64,000 nt of DNA. Origin: Pseudorasbora parva. Taxonomy: Eukaryota > Chordata > Actinopteri > Cypriniformes > Gobionidae. The DNA is taken from NCBI RefSeq assembly GCF_024679245.1, contig NC_090178.1, positions 12,013,979-12,077,978 on the forward strand, written 5' to 3'. Positions 36,357-46,237 of this stretch are shown here, piece after piece. The stretch's first letter is position 1, and every line of letters starts with the position of its first letter. The notes beneath the pieces are model-generated. The model worked only from the letters and a program-made list of their open reading frames with translations, did not search any database and was not told the DNA's origin. The position numbers and the translations under genes were made by a program.

Positions 36357-36952
36357 TAAGAAGGAAAAAACGCATGGATTCCAATATCCTCAGATCGGAT
36401 TCAGGCCTCACTCATATGTGGTAATAAATCCGAATTTGAATCGGATACGTGCATCTGCATCTGCCATGTAAGCGGTCAAATCGGATATCCCCAGGAAATG
36501 CGAGTCGTACGTCATTGAAAAAGGGACAGAGACGAATGACGTCAACTCAGGTGGACACGAACTGCGATCAAGTGCCGGTGAAGTCTGCAGTTTTCCCAGC
36601 GGAATTGGGCTATTTTAACACAGTTTTGAGTTGTAATTGAGCGGGTTTTGTTGTGAAAACCTGGCAACCCTGTGAAGGGCTCTCCACTTTTCCTCCGCCT
36701 TACGAGAGAAATGTTTTGCTGGCCTTTAAAGAAACATTGCATAATCATTTTGTGTGTGTCCATTGCATATCGTGCCGTTTTACTTCCTTTTCCGGTTAAG
36801 AACATCTTGGGCTGTTTCGCAAGTATACAGTGTAAATGCAAATATACGGGCCGCTTTTTAAAGATGATGTAAGCGGGTGGTCAAAAAAATCGGATATAGT
36901 CACCAAATCAGAATTGTGCATCAAGACCTGTAGTGTAAATGCAGCATAAGTG
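36357..36952. repeat. Putative non-autonomous DNA element with repeated CGGAT motifs
   Basis: Contains several copies of atcgga/tccgaa motifs (36394, 36429, 36440, 36480, 36890) and ends with gtgtaaatgcagcataag, a phrase I associate with fish hAT-type repeats. Boundaries are approximate and no target duplication was confirmed. Confidence 0.35.
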
Positions 36953-39502
36953 TCTCATCACACTCCTCATGATTCATTTTTCATTTTTCATTTGTTAGTG
37001 ACAAATAACAGTCCATGCTGAACTATCCTTAAACTGTCAAATACTTTGAAAAAAGTTAACTGGATAGCTCTGTGAAAAAGTATGCATGTTTATATTCATG
37101 TCTGAAAGAGGTTTAGTTTGACCTAAAAAATTGCAAGGATTAATCAAAACTGTTGCATATAAAACAACTTTGTATTGTGACAAAACTAAATCAAGAGGCA
37201 TTATAAACACATCCTTTCTTTGTGAAGGACAACACTAAATATGCTAGTCATGAGGTTTAAGACATGGTAAAAGGAGAAATCAATAAAACCCCTCTGTTAT
37301 TATGACTCACAAATTTGTCAAGCAGCCAAGAATGAAGACAATTACATTTGAGAGACCTTTGAGATCACAACGACCAGCCCTCTTCAACACTGTTGTCTCA
37401 AAAGTCAATTTCAGACAGTGCATTCATATAAGAGAGGCGTTCCATTTCCAAGTCGACAAACTTGCTGCAAACTCGCATACACACACATGCCCACTCATAG
37501 TCCATTTCCAGCTGATTAGTGGTGGTAATCAAGGCTGAGCTGCAATCAGCCCCCACTCCCAGCATGATAAACGCAGCCCTCCGCCCGCCCATCAACTTCC
37601 TGGCAAACCTCTTTCTTTCGCAATCACCACTCTCTATACTTCCATAGAGCTCCCCAAACCCCGGGAACCTCCTCAACTACAAAAGCATAATGTCTTGCAT
37701 ACATCTACAGCTCTGGGCTGTTACGCCATTAGCTGAGATGTTTTTTCAGCGGCACAGGTTCTCTGCGCTTAGTCTGATGAAAGAGAACCTATATATCACT
37801 GAATGCATGCCTGCTGCAGCTTTGATCAGCTTTTGCAGAGGCGGAATGAGCTGCAGTCAACAAAATAAGTCCTACATAATGATCAGCGAAAGCTGCAATA
37901 CCATTAAAACGTTTCAGATAACTTGTGTGTGTCACGCAAGGATGAGCGAGGTGAAGGATAGTGTTATCGTCATCAAATGATCATATCAAACAACATCAAC
38001 GTGAGACGCTGCTTTTGTTTTCTGAGTACTGTCCTCAAGGTATTCCCGAAATGCTTATTACTGTATAATGCACTGAAATCTACAGAACACAAAGGAAGAT
38101 TTCTATCTGTCAGAAGGGCCAGCCCAAGATGAGGAAGAAGATGCTGAGCTTCAAATGGGAGCTTGGGTTCAAAACTCACTGCTACAAGTTGCTTTTAGAG
38201 GAAATGTTTTTTATACAGGCCAATGAGTTAATAAAGGCATGCATCAGTAAAGGCATATAGTAAAAAAAGCCCAGAATAAGATTAAAAGCATCCATTGCTT
38301 TCAAGGTCAAGATTTTGACATGGAAATGTACAGATATGAAATTAATCACACATGCTGTGACAGCCTAATACCCAGCCAACATTTGTATGTGGGGCCCATA
38401 TTACGGTTGGGTGATGTCTTCCAAATTGGCATCGGACGATGTCTACAGTGAAACACTGAGATGGACGATGACACGATCATGGTGCCGGCCCATGTGGGTA
38501 TGAAATGGGCTGAAAAATAGGCTCAATATGGGATTGTCTGCAGGTTCCATAATGGCCCCATTAATTGCCCAGATGGATTTCATATAGGATGGCACTTGCT
38601 ACTAGGTGGGACTCAAAATGCACAAGACCAGAGCTCGGTCCCAGCTTTAGTTATTTTACCAACTCTGATGGCATCTGGTGATACATGTGACCCAATATCA
38701 TGTATTTATTAACAGTTCAAGTAAAATAGGTGATTCTTCAGTTGGGGAAAACTAAAACTATTTAAGTGTTTTCTTTAATGGAATTAAAGATTAAATTCCA
38801 TTAATCAAAATTACTAGAAATAAAAAATAAAAATGAAAATATAATAATAAAGCCTACTCAAAATATTAATAATGCTACAAAACAAAATAATACTTGAATC
38901 ATTTTGACTACACAAACTCTTGAATGAAACCTAACAAGCTACTAATGTTTCATCTGCACAGCAAGTTAGCGAGCAGTCAAATTACTATAATTTTGCAAAA
39001 ATAGATGGATATGGACAAGTTAGAATTTGCAGACAGTTGGTAATGAAACCTAATAAATCTCCTCTGAGTTTTTAATGGAAAAATCTTCCTGATCCCCAAA
39101 CTGTCACTTATCTACCCTGCAGTTATGTACTCTTGTCACTTCTATTTATTTTCCACCATAACCACATTCAATTATGTTTGTAAAACCTCCATTTATCTCT
39201 GGCATACTTAGTGTGATGGTAATGGCAGCAGTATCAGGGTCAACAATTCTTTGTCATAAAAAATGACAATTTGTGCACAAAAATATACAAAATATATTTC
39301 TCATAAAAAGCTCCAAGATCGAGCCCTAATTTTAACATGTTTTAAACATTTAAAAAGTTTGTCAAAAATGAAATTCTGGCTAATTTACCTTTCAACATTA
39401 TTTTGTTTATTAGTCTTGTGGACTTTTCTTTAAAATAAGTAAAGAAACAGAATAAAACAAGCCGAACACTATTACAATTTATGGCTCAACATTATATGCT
39501 TC
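36953..39502. other. Intron sequence; repeat scrap at about 38380-38610
   Basis: Mostly unrecognised. 38380-38610 (cccagccaacatttgtatgt ... ggggcccatattacggttgg) resembles a common fish dispersed repeat. The ORFs at 37302-37980 lack motifs and splice support. Confidence 0.4.
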
Positions 39503-39840
39503 AAAGGGTTAGGTCACCCAAAAATAAAAATGCTGTCATTACTCACCCTCATGTTGTTCCAAACCTGTAAGACCTTCGTAAACACAAATTAAGATATTTT
39601 TGATGAAATCTGACCCCTCCATAAACAGCAATGTAATTAACACTTTCAGGCTCCAGAAAGCAAAGTCATTGTTAAAATAGCCCATGTGACTCCAGTGGTT
39701 CAAATATAATTTTACAAAGTGACAAGAAAATATTTTTAGAGCGCAAAAACAAACAAAAATAACGACTTCATTCAACAATTTCGTTCTAGCCCGTGTCCGT
39801 CTCCTACGCAGTTTATGTTGTAAATACAGTCCAAGGTTCC
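39503..39840 (+). mobile_element. Left half of gggtgaactaaccc family element (DIRS host)
   Basis: Starts aaagggttaggtcacccaaa and follows the same order as the 15330 copy (gctgtcattactcaccctca, ttccaaacctgtaagacctt, aaaatagcccatgtgactcc). The matching other half, in inverted end orientation, is at 45340-45556 on the far side of the DIRS element. Confidence 0.75.
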
Positions 39841-40198
39841 CACACATTGGTTAACTTCAAATTCAAGGATGGTTCAAGGACTTTACAGGTTCAATACCCT
39901 CAAATTCAAGCACTTAATGTGGGGACACATTCATCTTGAAAAAAGCATTTTCCAGGCATCACGATTCGGTGGTTTCAGCCTATTTTTGAGTCTGTGAAAC
40001 ACTGAGGTACTACGTTTTGTGCATGTGCGTGAATGTCATGGCAAGTACCTCACGCAGGAAACACATAACAGGCCGTTATAGACCACAAAATGTTTCATGG
40101 ACCTGTATATATGTATGTTAATTTTCAAACACTTTCCAGGGCCTTGACAATTTTTTTCTTCTTTCAGATTCACAAACTTTCAACTGTTTACAGTGGAA
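39841..40198. repeat. Unclassified repeat between host element and DIRS
   Basis: Contains attttccaggcatcac, gaccttacaagg-like and ctttccagggccttgacaat phrases that I recognise as part of a dispersed fish repeat. No ORF. Its right edge is the exact DIRS boundary. Confidence 0.4.
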
Positions 40199-40425
40199 AA
40201 CGTCTCAGGTTACGTATGTAACCCTAGTTCCCTGAGGGAACGAGACGCTGCGTCGAAACGCTGTGAGAACGCCTCTGCGTTAATGCGTCGTGAAGCGCCT
40301 GTAGAACCATTCCATCGGAAAAAAGATCGATCGTCGCCGACGTGATGACGTCGCCGACGTGATGACGACATCAACCGGAGACTATAAAAGGTCCGCGAAC
40401 ACAAACAGGAACTAGCTTCTGATAA
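40199..40425. repeat. Left inverted terminal repeat of DIRS
   Basis: Outer extension 40199-40248 includes the palindromes gttacgtatgtaac and gttccctgagggaac. The shared ITR follows to about 40421, containing tataaaagg (40383-40391) and a 20-bp tandem (cgtcgccgacgtgatgacgt). It ends at aactagcttctga. Confidence 0.95.
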
Positions 40426-40469
40426 AGCCTGAAGTAAGTGATCACGGACACGCCGGGAGTATGGCAGAG

Positions 40470-40570
40470 CGACGCAGCGTCTCGTTCCCTCAGGGAACTA
40501 GGGTTACATACGTAACCTGAGACGTTCCCTTTCGGGGAACTCGAGCTGCGTCGAAACGCTGTGAGAACGC
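40470..40570. repeat. DIRS internal complementary region (circle-junction template)
   Basis: 40470-40526 is the reverse complement of 40199-40255; 40524-40570 is the reverse complement of 45284-45330. The two parts overlap by GTT. I checked every base of both matches by eye and saw no mismatch. Confidence 0.96.
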
Positions 40571-40639
40571 TTATACCCACATCGCCATAGGACCAAGTGT
40601 CTCGTATGTGTGAAGCCGAAGCGCACACGGTTACGAGAG

Positions 40640-41342
40640 TACCTGTGCCCCAACTGTAGATGCCAGGTCTAGTTCATAGAACCTGACGAAAGTTAAAGGA
40701 GACGACCATCCGGCCGCGTTTACAAATATCGTGGAGGGAAGCCCCCGACAAAAGTGCTTAAGAAGCAGCCATACCCCTGGTTGAATGCGTCCGGACAGCC
40801 AGTGGAGACTGCTGCCCGGCCGCCTCATAAGCAAGTGAGATGGCCTCGACCACTCACTTGCTCATCCTCTGCTTAGATACTGGGGCCCCTTCTTAGGGGG
40901 CCCGAAACAGACAAACAGCTGATCAGTTTTCCTCCACAGGGCAGCTCTGTGGACATAGTATCTAGTGCTCTAACAGGGCACAGCAGATTAATCTTCCTGG
41001 TCTGACGTCGTGAAAGGAGGAGGACAGAATGCTTGAAGAGTAATGGGGCCCCGTGGGCTCGTAGGAACCTTGGGGACATAACCCGGCCTGGGATGAGAAA
41101 TCCCCGGCGCAAACTCTAGACATGAGGGCCCTACAGACAGGGACTGAATATCTCTTATTCTTTTGAGAGATGAAATAGCCAAAAGGAATATAGTCCTGAG
41201 GTGAGGAACTTATCCGACACCTCCTACAAGGGTTCAAACGGAGGCTCGGACAAGCCCCGCAAAACACAGGCTAAGTCCCATGCTGGGACCCTCGAGTGCA
41301 TAACAGGCCTCAACCTTAAAGTGCCACGGAGGAAACGTGTAA
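40640..41342 (-). pseudogene. DIRS tyrosine recombinase, C-terminal catalytic part (broken)
   Basis: Continuation of the recombinase whose N-terminal domain ends the 723-residue ORF. On the minus strand the expected segments appear in order but in changing frames. ISSLKRIRDIQSLSV near 41130-41180 holds the first catalytic Arg region. LEFAPG, PRPGYVPKVPTSPRGPI, LLCPVRALDT and AVRTHSTRGMAAS follow, the last giving the HxxR motif at about 40774-40788. AAGWSSPLTFVRFYELDL near 40670-40720 carries the nucleophilic Tyr. There is a stop near 41227, a taa stop just after the HxxR motif and at least three frameshifts. The enzyme would catalyse integration of the circular cDNA; here it is dead. Confidence 0.85.
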
Positions 41343-43514
41343 TCAGAGGGTGTCTTCCCAAGACACTCCACCCAAAGGGACGTGGACGGCACCCAAGGCC
41401 GCCACGTACGCCTCTATTGTGGAGGGGGTCAACCCTGCCGAGAACCTTGCCTGCAGAAACTCCAGCACTGTACCAACCGGGCAGTTAACTGGGTCCCACT
41501 GGCGTTCTCTGCACCATGCTGAGAAAAGTTTCCCTTTCAGAGCGTACAGTTTCCTCGTGGACGGAGCTCTGGAGTGAAGGATGGTCTCTACGACCTCGGC
41601 CGAGAGACCTTCCTCTATGAGCCTAGCCCCCTCAGAGGCCAGGCCCACAGTTTCCACATCTCTGGGCGTGGGTGCAGGAATCTCCCGCCCGCCTGAGAGA
41701 GTAGATCCCTCCTGGTCGGAATCTCCATCGGAGAGCCTTCCAGGAAAGATATCAGGTCCGAAAACCATACTCGGGTCGGCCAGTACGGAGCCACTAGGAG
41801 TACCTGGGCCCCGTCCCGGCGTACCCTCTCCAGAACTCCTGGAAGCAAGACAATCGGGGGGAAGGCGTACAGAGGTAGCCTCGGCCACCCCTGTACCATG
41901 GCATCCAACCCCAGCGGGGCTGGATGGGTCAGAGAAACCACTGCGGGCAGTGAGAACTCTCCGCCGAAGCAAATAGCTCCCATATACCTTCCATAGGAGC
42001 TCCACCACTTCTGGGTGGAGTCTCCATTCCCCGGGCCTCGGCCCCTGCCTCGACAGGCTGTCTGCTTCCTGATTCAGGACCCCCGGGATATATACTGCTC
42101 TGACTGACAGCAATTTCCCTTGGGCCCACAGGAGGATCCGATGTGCCAATTGTCCAACGGACGGGACCTCAGACCCCCCTGGTGATTTATATAGACGACC
42201 ACCAATGTGTTGTCTGCACATGGTGGCCCCTTGAGGTCGGGCAGGAACTGTTTCAATGCAAGAAACACTGCGAGCATCTCTAGCCGATTTACGTGCCAGT
42301 GCCGCTGATGTTCCTGCCATAGACCCTGGGATGAGCGACCACTCATGGTCGCCCCCCCAGACCGTGAGAGAGGCATCTGTCGTTAGCGTTACGCGACGAA
42401 CATGAGCCCCCAACACGGGACCCTGAGATAAAAACCCCGGGTTTTTCCACATGACCAGAGCACGTAGGCATCGCCGCGTGACTTTGATCGTGCGGAGCGG
42501 ATTTCCCCTCGGGGAGAACCCTTTTGTTTTGAGCCACCACTGCAGTGGCCTCATGTACAGTAGGCCAAAAGGTATCACGTTGGACGCTGCTGCCATGAGA
42601 CCTAACAGTTTCTGGAACCGTTTCACAGTGACGGCTCGGCCTAGCTTCTGTTCTTTGGCGGCTGCCAGGATCGATGCTATGCGTGTTGGCGATAATTGCG
42701 CCCGCATAATTACCGAGTCCCAGTTCACACCTAGAAAAGTGGTTCTCTGAGCCGGAGAAAGCACACTCTTCTTGGCGTTCAGCCTCAACCCCAGCTTCGA
42801 CATATGGGCGAGAACAGCATCTCGATGCTGAACCGCCATCTGCTCTGTATTCGCTAGAATCAGCCAGTCGTCGATATAGTTCAGTATGCGGATGCCCTGT
42901 AGACGCAGCGGCGCCAGAGCTGCATCCACACACTTGGTGAACGTGCGGGGTGACAGTGCTAGACCGAAGGGAAGTACACGATATTGGTATGCCTCTCCCC
43001 CGAAGGCAAACCTCAGGAACTTCCTGTGATGTGGAAGGATGGAGACATGAAAATACGCATCTTTGAGGTCTATGGTGACAAACCAATCCTCCGATTTGAC
43101 CTGCGCTACAATCTGTCTGAGTGTAAGCATCTTGAATTTGAGCTTGGCCACCGAGCGATTCAATAGCCGCAGATCTAATATCGGGCGTAAGCCCCCATCC
43201 TTCTTCGGCACGATGAAGTAACGGCTGTAAAAGCCAGACTCCCTGCTGGGAGGGGGAACCCTCTCTATAGCCCCTTTTTGCAGGAGTGTCTCTACTTCCT
43301 GTGCCATTACCAGAGCCTGCTCCGGGCCCACCTCTGTAGGTAGGACACCGCAGAAAGGAGGTGGCCGACTTCTGAACTGAATGGCGTACCCCTTTTCTAT
43401 TATCTGCAGGACCCACTGAGATATATTTGATAGACGTTTCCACTCGTCTAGAAAATCTACTAAGGGAACCAGCCTCTCGAGGCTGGCCTCTGGTGTATTT
43501 TGAGCAACAAGCAC
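41343..43514 (-). CDS. DIRS RT/RNase H/recombinase ORF, 723 aa, frame-scrambled
   Basis: The reverse transcriptase reads cleanly: RYFIVPKKDGGLRPILDLR, WFVTIDLKDAYFHVSI (first catalytic Asp), YRVLPFGLALSPRTFTKCVD, and NYIDDWLILA (catalytic YxDD), then AQRTTFLGVNWDS. RNase H starts at TLTTDASLTVWGG, but its core (LEMLAVFLALKQFLP, YINHQGGLRSR) lies in another frame at 42074-42376, before VRAVYIPGVLNQEADSLSR resumes. A second scrambled stretch follows: ELFASAESSHCPQWF and LYAFPPIVLLPG are in other frames at 41615-42129. The C-terminus reads RAPSTRKLYALKGKLFSAW, the SAM-like N-terminal domain of a tyrosine recombinase. The true start is uncertain, since similar peptides upstream in other frames are tandem repeats. 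Probably not functional beyond the RT. Confidence 0.85.
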   Translation of the reverse strand: MLVAQNTPEASLERLVPLVDFLDEWKRLSNISQWVLQIIEKGYAIQFRSRPPPFCGVLPTEVGPEQALVMAQEVETLLQKGAIERVPPPSRESGFYSRYFIVPKKDGGLRPILDLRLLNRSVAKLKFKMLTLRQIVAQVKSEDWFVTIDLKDAYFHVSILPHHRKFLRFAFGGEAYQYRVLPFGLALSPRTFTKCVDAALAPLRLQGIRILNYIDDWLILANTEQMAVQHRDAVLAHMSKLGLRLNAKKSVLSPAQRTTFLGVNWDSVIMRAQLSPTRIASILAAAKEQKLGRAVTVKRFQKLLGLMAAASNVIPFGLLYMRPLQWWLKTKGFSPRGNPLRTIKVTRRCLRALVMWKNPGFLSQGPVLGAHVRRVTLTTDASLTVWGGDHEWSLIPGSMAGTSAALARKSARDARSVSCIETVPARPQGATMCRQHIGGRLYKSPGGSEVPSVGQLAHRILLWAQGKLLSVRAVYIPGVLNQEADSLSRQGPRPGEWRLHPEVVELLWKVYGSYLLRRRVLTARSGFSDPSSPAGVGCHGTGVAEATSVRLPPDCLASRSSGEGTPGRGPGTPSGSVLADPSMVFGPDIFPGRLSDGDSDQEGSTLSGGREIPAPTPRDVETVGLASEGARLIEEGLSAEVVETILHSRAPSTRKLYALKGKLFSAWCRERQWDPVNCPVGTVLEFLQARFSAGLTPSTIEAYVAALGAVHVPLGGVSWEDTL

Positions 43515-44165
43515 AGTGCCCTGAAGCGGCGGACCGGCAGGGAACGACTGACTTGACTGCTCGGGAGCCCCCCGAAGGGGGAGCGGACCACCCTCGAGTG
43601 GCCCGCGGGGACCGTCTGCGCCCCGGCATTGCGGCGGGGTTGGCAGCGCGGCCCCCAGAGGGCGCTGCAGGACAACGGGTACCGTAGGCAGAGGTAAACA
43701 CCGTTTCCCTTCGGAGGGGACTACCCTCAGCGTCCTTTTGTTTCCCCTGCCCTCCGAGGAGGGGGCGGACCACCCTCAGGTGGCCCGCGGAGACCCTCTG
43801 CGCCCCGACATTGTGGCGGGGTTGGCAGCGCGGCCCCTTGAGGGTACCGAAGGAAGACGGGTACCGTATGCTGAGGTAAGCACCGTCTTCCCACGGAGGG
43901 GAAACTAAGGGAACCAGCCTCTCGAGGCTGGCCTCTGGTGTAATTTGAGCAGCGAGTGCAGTGCCCTGAAACGGCGAACCGGCAGGGAACACCTGACCTG
44001 ACTGCTCGCATGCCCTCCGAGGAGGGGGCGGACCACCCTCAGGTGGCCCGCGGAGACCCTCTGCGCCCTGACATTGCGGCGGGGTTAGCAGCGCGGCCCC
44101 CTGTGGGCACCGAAGGAAGACGGGTACCGTGTGCTGAGGTAAGCACCGATTTCCTTCGGAGGGGA
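43463..44165. repeat. GC-rich tandem duplication inside DIRS gag/RT junction
   Basis: About two and a half copies. The unit begins aagggaaccagcctctcgag, includes cagtgccctga, ggaccaccctc and gcggggttggcagcgcggcc, and ends near tttcccttcggaggg. Full copies lie at 43463-43735 and 43906-44165, with a half copy at 43740-43905. It replaces the part of gag normally found between the VEETLASYL region and the RT, and gives rise to proline/glycine/arginine-rich ORFs on both strands, including the 633-codon frame at 42343-44244, which I do not regard as a gene. Confidence 0.85.
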
Positions 44166-44404
44166 AATGCCAGGGACGATGCAGCTGAAGGCGAGAGATA
44201 GCTCGCAAGCGTCTCTTCGATCTTCGGCATCGCCCCATAACCATAGTGTCTCAGCCCAAATATATTACTATATGCAGATGTATGTGGGCTGAACACTCTA
44301 TATGATACCGCTTGTTTCCTCCATGACCTAGACACCTCGGTGTGCAGGTCAGGGAAGAATGGCAGGACGTTGATGCTTTGCACGAGAGGGCAGGAATCGC
44401 TCAT
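44160..44404 (-). pseudogene. DIRS gag, middle segment
   Basis: Contains VLPFFPDLHTEVSRSW, YRVFSPHTSAYSNIFGLRHY and KIEETLASYLSPSAASSL, a block conserved in fish DIRS gag-like proteins. It is cut off from the N-terminal segment by a stop at 44476 and about 70 bp of unrelated sequence. Its C-terminal side runs into the tandem repeat. The capsid-like protein would package the RNA; this copy is incomplete. Confidence 0.75.
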
Positions 44405-44475
44405 CTAATTTCGTTCTCTCTGATTTCGATGGGATTCAGATATTTCAGCCAGCCAGTCATTTCTTATTTTTATAT

Positions 44476-44994
44476 TTAACCTGGCCACAGCTCTCGTGAG
44501 AACCTCAACTCACTAGCGGGTGACTGAAGTGGCGAGTCTTCAGTCGCGATGCTCTCAACGTCCACCTCCTCAGAGCTGGATAGTTGGAGCACCGGTGCCC
44601 CGCCCAGGGAGGAAGAGACCGCAGAGCGGGCTTCCAAACCCCGAGACGAGACACTGGACGATACAGGTGAGGGCTGAGATAAGGCTGGGCCCGTCTCAAA
44701 CCCCTCTGTAAAGTCCATGTGTGAACCCCACGACTGAAGCCACCGCTCTGCCTCGGCAGCAGCGGGACCAGAGCCGCGGGGAACACGAGCCGAGGCACCC
44801 TCCTCGAAGAGTGCCCGGCGGGAGCGCAGCGTTCTCAGTGGCATACGCTCACAGTGCTCGCAAGCAGCCCCCTCGAGGGCTGCCTGGGCATGCTGCGCTC
44901 CCAAGCAGGCTACACAAAGAGAGTGTGTATCCCCGCTCGTGATGTAGCGTGGGCAGGGATGAACACACCTCTTAAAGCTGCTTTCACTCGCCAT
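44476..44994 (-). CDS. DIRS gag-like N-terminal ORF (172 aa, truncated)
   Basis: ATG at 44992-44994, the first ATG of this frame and about 170 bp downstream of the right-ITR TATA box. The N-terminus shows cysteine pairs CVAC (about residues 28-31) and CEHC (about 46-49) with intervening histidines, a zinc-binding-like pattern usual in fish DIRS ORF1. A serine/proline-rich acidic linker (SPVSSSVSSRGLEARSA; SSSEEVDVESIATEDS) follows. The frame stops just after ELWPG, much shorter than an intact gag. Product unlikely to be functional. Confidence 0.75.
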   Translation of the reverse strand: MASESSFKRCVHPCPRYITSGDTHSLCVACLGAQHAQAALEGAACEHCERMPLRTLRSRRALFEEGASARVPRGSGPAAAEAERWLQSWGSHMDFTEGFETGPALSQPSPVSSSVSSRGLEARSAVSSSLGGAPVLQLSSSEEVDVESIATEDSPLQSPASELRFSRELWPG

Positions 44995-45137
44995 TTTACT
45001 CTATCTATTTTATTTTCTCTTTGTTTGTTAATATATACTGCAATATTTAACAAAAGGGTGGAAAATCTCTGGATATAGACAGACAAAAACACCAAATAGA
45101 CAGACAGGTTCACACAGATCGCTTGCTGAAGGCTCAG

Positions 45138-45330
45138 AAGCTAGTTCCTGTTTGTGTTCGCGGACCTTTTATAGTCTCCGGTTGATGACGTCATCACGTC
45201 GGCGACGTCATCACGTCGGCGACGATCGATCTTTTTTCCGATGGAATGGTTCTACAGGCGCTTCACGACGCATTAACGCAGAGGCGTTCTCACAGCGTTT
45301 CGACGCAGCTCGAGTTCCCCGAAAGGGAAC
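45138..45330. repeat. Right inverted terminal repeat of DIRS
   Basis: Inverted copy of 40249-40421 with a shorter, different outer extension (ctcgagttccccgaaaggga then ac). It abuts the second half of the host DNA element at 45331. Confidence 0.95.
45165..45210 (-). promoter_or_regulatory. DIRS promoter: TATA box and CRE-like sites
   Basis: On the minus strand tataaaagg lies at 45165-45173. The full palindrome tgacgtca (CRE/ATF consensus) lies 13 bp upstream at 45186-45193, with a second gacgtca at 45204-45210 inside the 20-bp tandem repeat. The gag ATG is about 170 bp downstream. The promoter role is inferred from motif order. Confidence 0.6.
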
Positions 45331-45556
45331 TGGAGTTTCATGGACTATTTTAACAATGTCTTTACTACCTTTCTGGGCCTTGAAAGTGGCAATTAAATTG
45401 CTGTCTATGGAGGAGACAGAGAGCTCTAGGATTTCATCAAAAATATCTTAATTTGTGTTCTAAAGATGAGCGAAGGTCTTATGGGTTTGGGACGACATGA
45501 GGATAAGTATAAATAATGGCAGAATTTTCATTTTTGGGTGAACTAACCCTTTTAAA
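45331..45556 (-). mobile_element. Right half of gggtgaactaaccc family element
   Basis: Reads ggagtttcatggactatttt, caacaatgtcttta and ends gaattttcatttttgggtga then actaaccctt, the inverted counterpart of 39503-39840. The DIRS element and the repeat at 39841-40198 split this copy. Confidence 0.75.
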
Positions 45557-46233
45557 AAAACAACAACCTCAAATTCATCCTAGAGCATCGAAAAGTTTCC
45601 CTATTTGAAGAATCACTCATATTATTATTTTTCTGAAAGATCCTTCACTTGAAAAGACACTGAAACGAACTTATGGCTCAATTAAGAGAATTTTACCTGT
45701 TCAGCACTATCATCAGAAACACCTGCATATACCTGATAATTTATTCACACCAAATGAGAGAAATGAGAGCTGAGTGGAGCTGCATCTGGAAGAATAGGAC
45801 TGTAGCATCATCACACAGCTGACAAGAGGCTGTGTAGGGAAAATGCAGCTGCTGTAAATTGCTACCTGTGCTCTACTTCTCCCTCCTCCTCATCTTTACG
45901 CTCTTATGAGACTTGCAAAGAGGGAGCTGACAGCCTCTAATTCCTGCCCTCACAGGAAGAGCGCTTCTGTTATTAATATCTTCAGCCCACACTCAGTAGG
46001 GGAGCCACAGGCTCGGCCTGCCGTCAGGAAAGGTTCTGCAGTCATGCTGAAAGGAAGAGAACAATACCAAGCTAATACTGGGGTATGGTGTGCACAGTAC
46101 TGCACATTATAGAATGTATAGAGTAGTATGGTATGGAATAGAAAGGCATTGTAAAGCCTTTAAACTGGGGTCTGGAAAAATCTGGAAAAAAGATAATGAT
46201 AAGTTTAAGAGATTTAAAGGAAATGTAAGAGTT
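45557..46233. other. Intron sequence, nothing recognised
   Basis: No supported feature; ORFs short. Confidence 0.45.
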
Positions 46234-46237
46234 TTAA

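Larger units (their letters stand above)
40199..45330 (-). mobile_element. DIRS-like tyrosine-recombinase retrotransposon
   Basis: A 5.13-kb element oriented on the minus strand. Inverted terminal repeats of about 173 bp (40249-40421 and the complement of 45141-45310) have different outer extensions. An internal complementary region (40470-40570) is the exact reverse complement of both outer ends joined, sharing one GTT trinucleotide (40524-40526; aac at 40199-40201 and 45328-45330). This is the hallmark of DIRS replication through a circular intermediate. Genes in order: gag, RT/RNase H, tyrosine recombinase. No target duplication is seen, as expected for recombinase integration. All coding parts are damaged. 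Confidence 0.95.

Noticed and set aside
41201..41976. Plus-strand ORFs of 75-131 codons across the DIRS region
   Set aside because: Antisense shadows in GC-rich coding sequence of the minus-strand element.
42343..44244. 633-codon ORF on the minus strand
   Set aside because: It is an out-of-frame reading of DIRS gag/RT sequence and its GC-rich tandem repeat; true gag and RT motifs lie in other frames.
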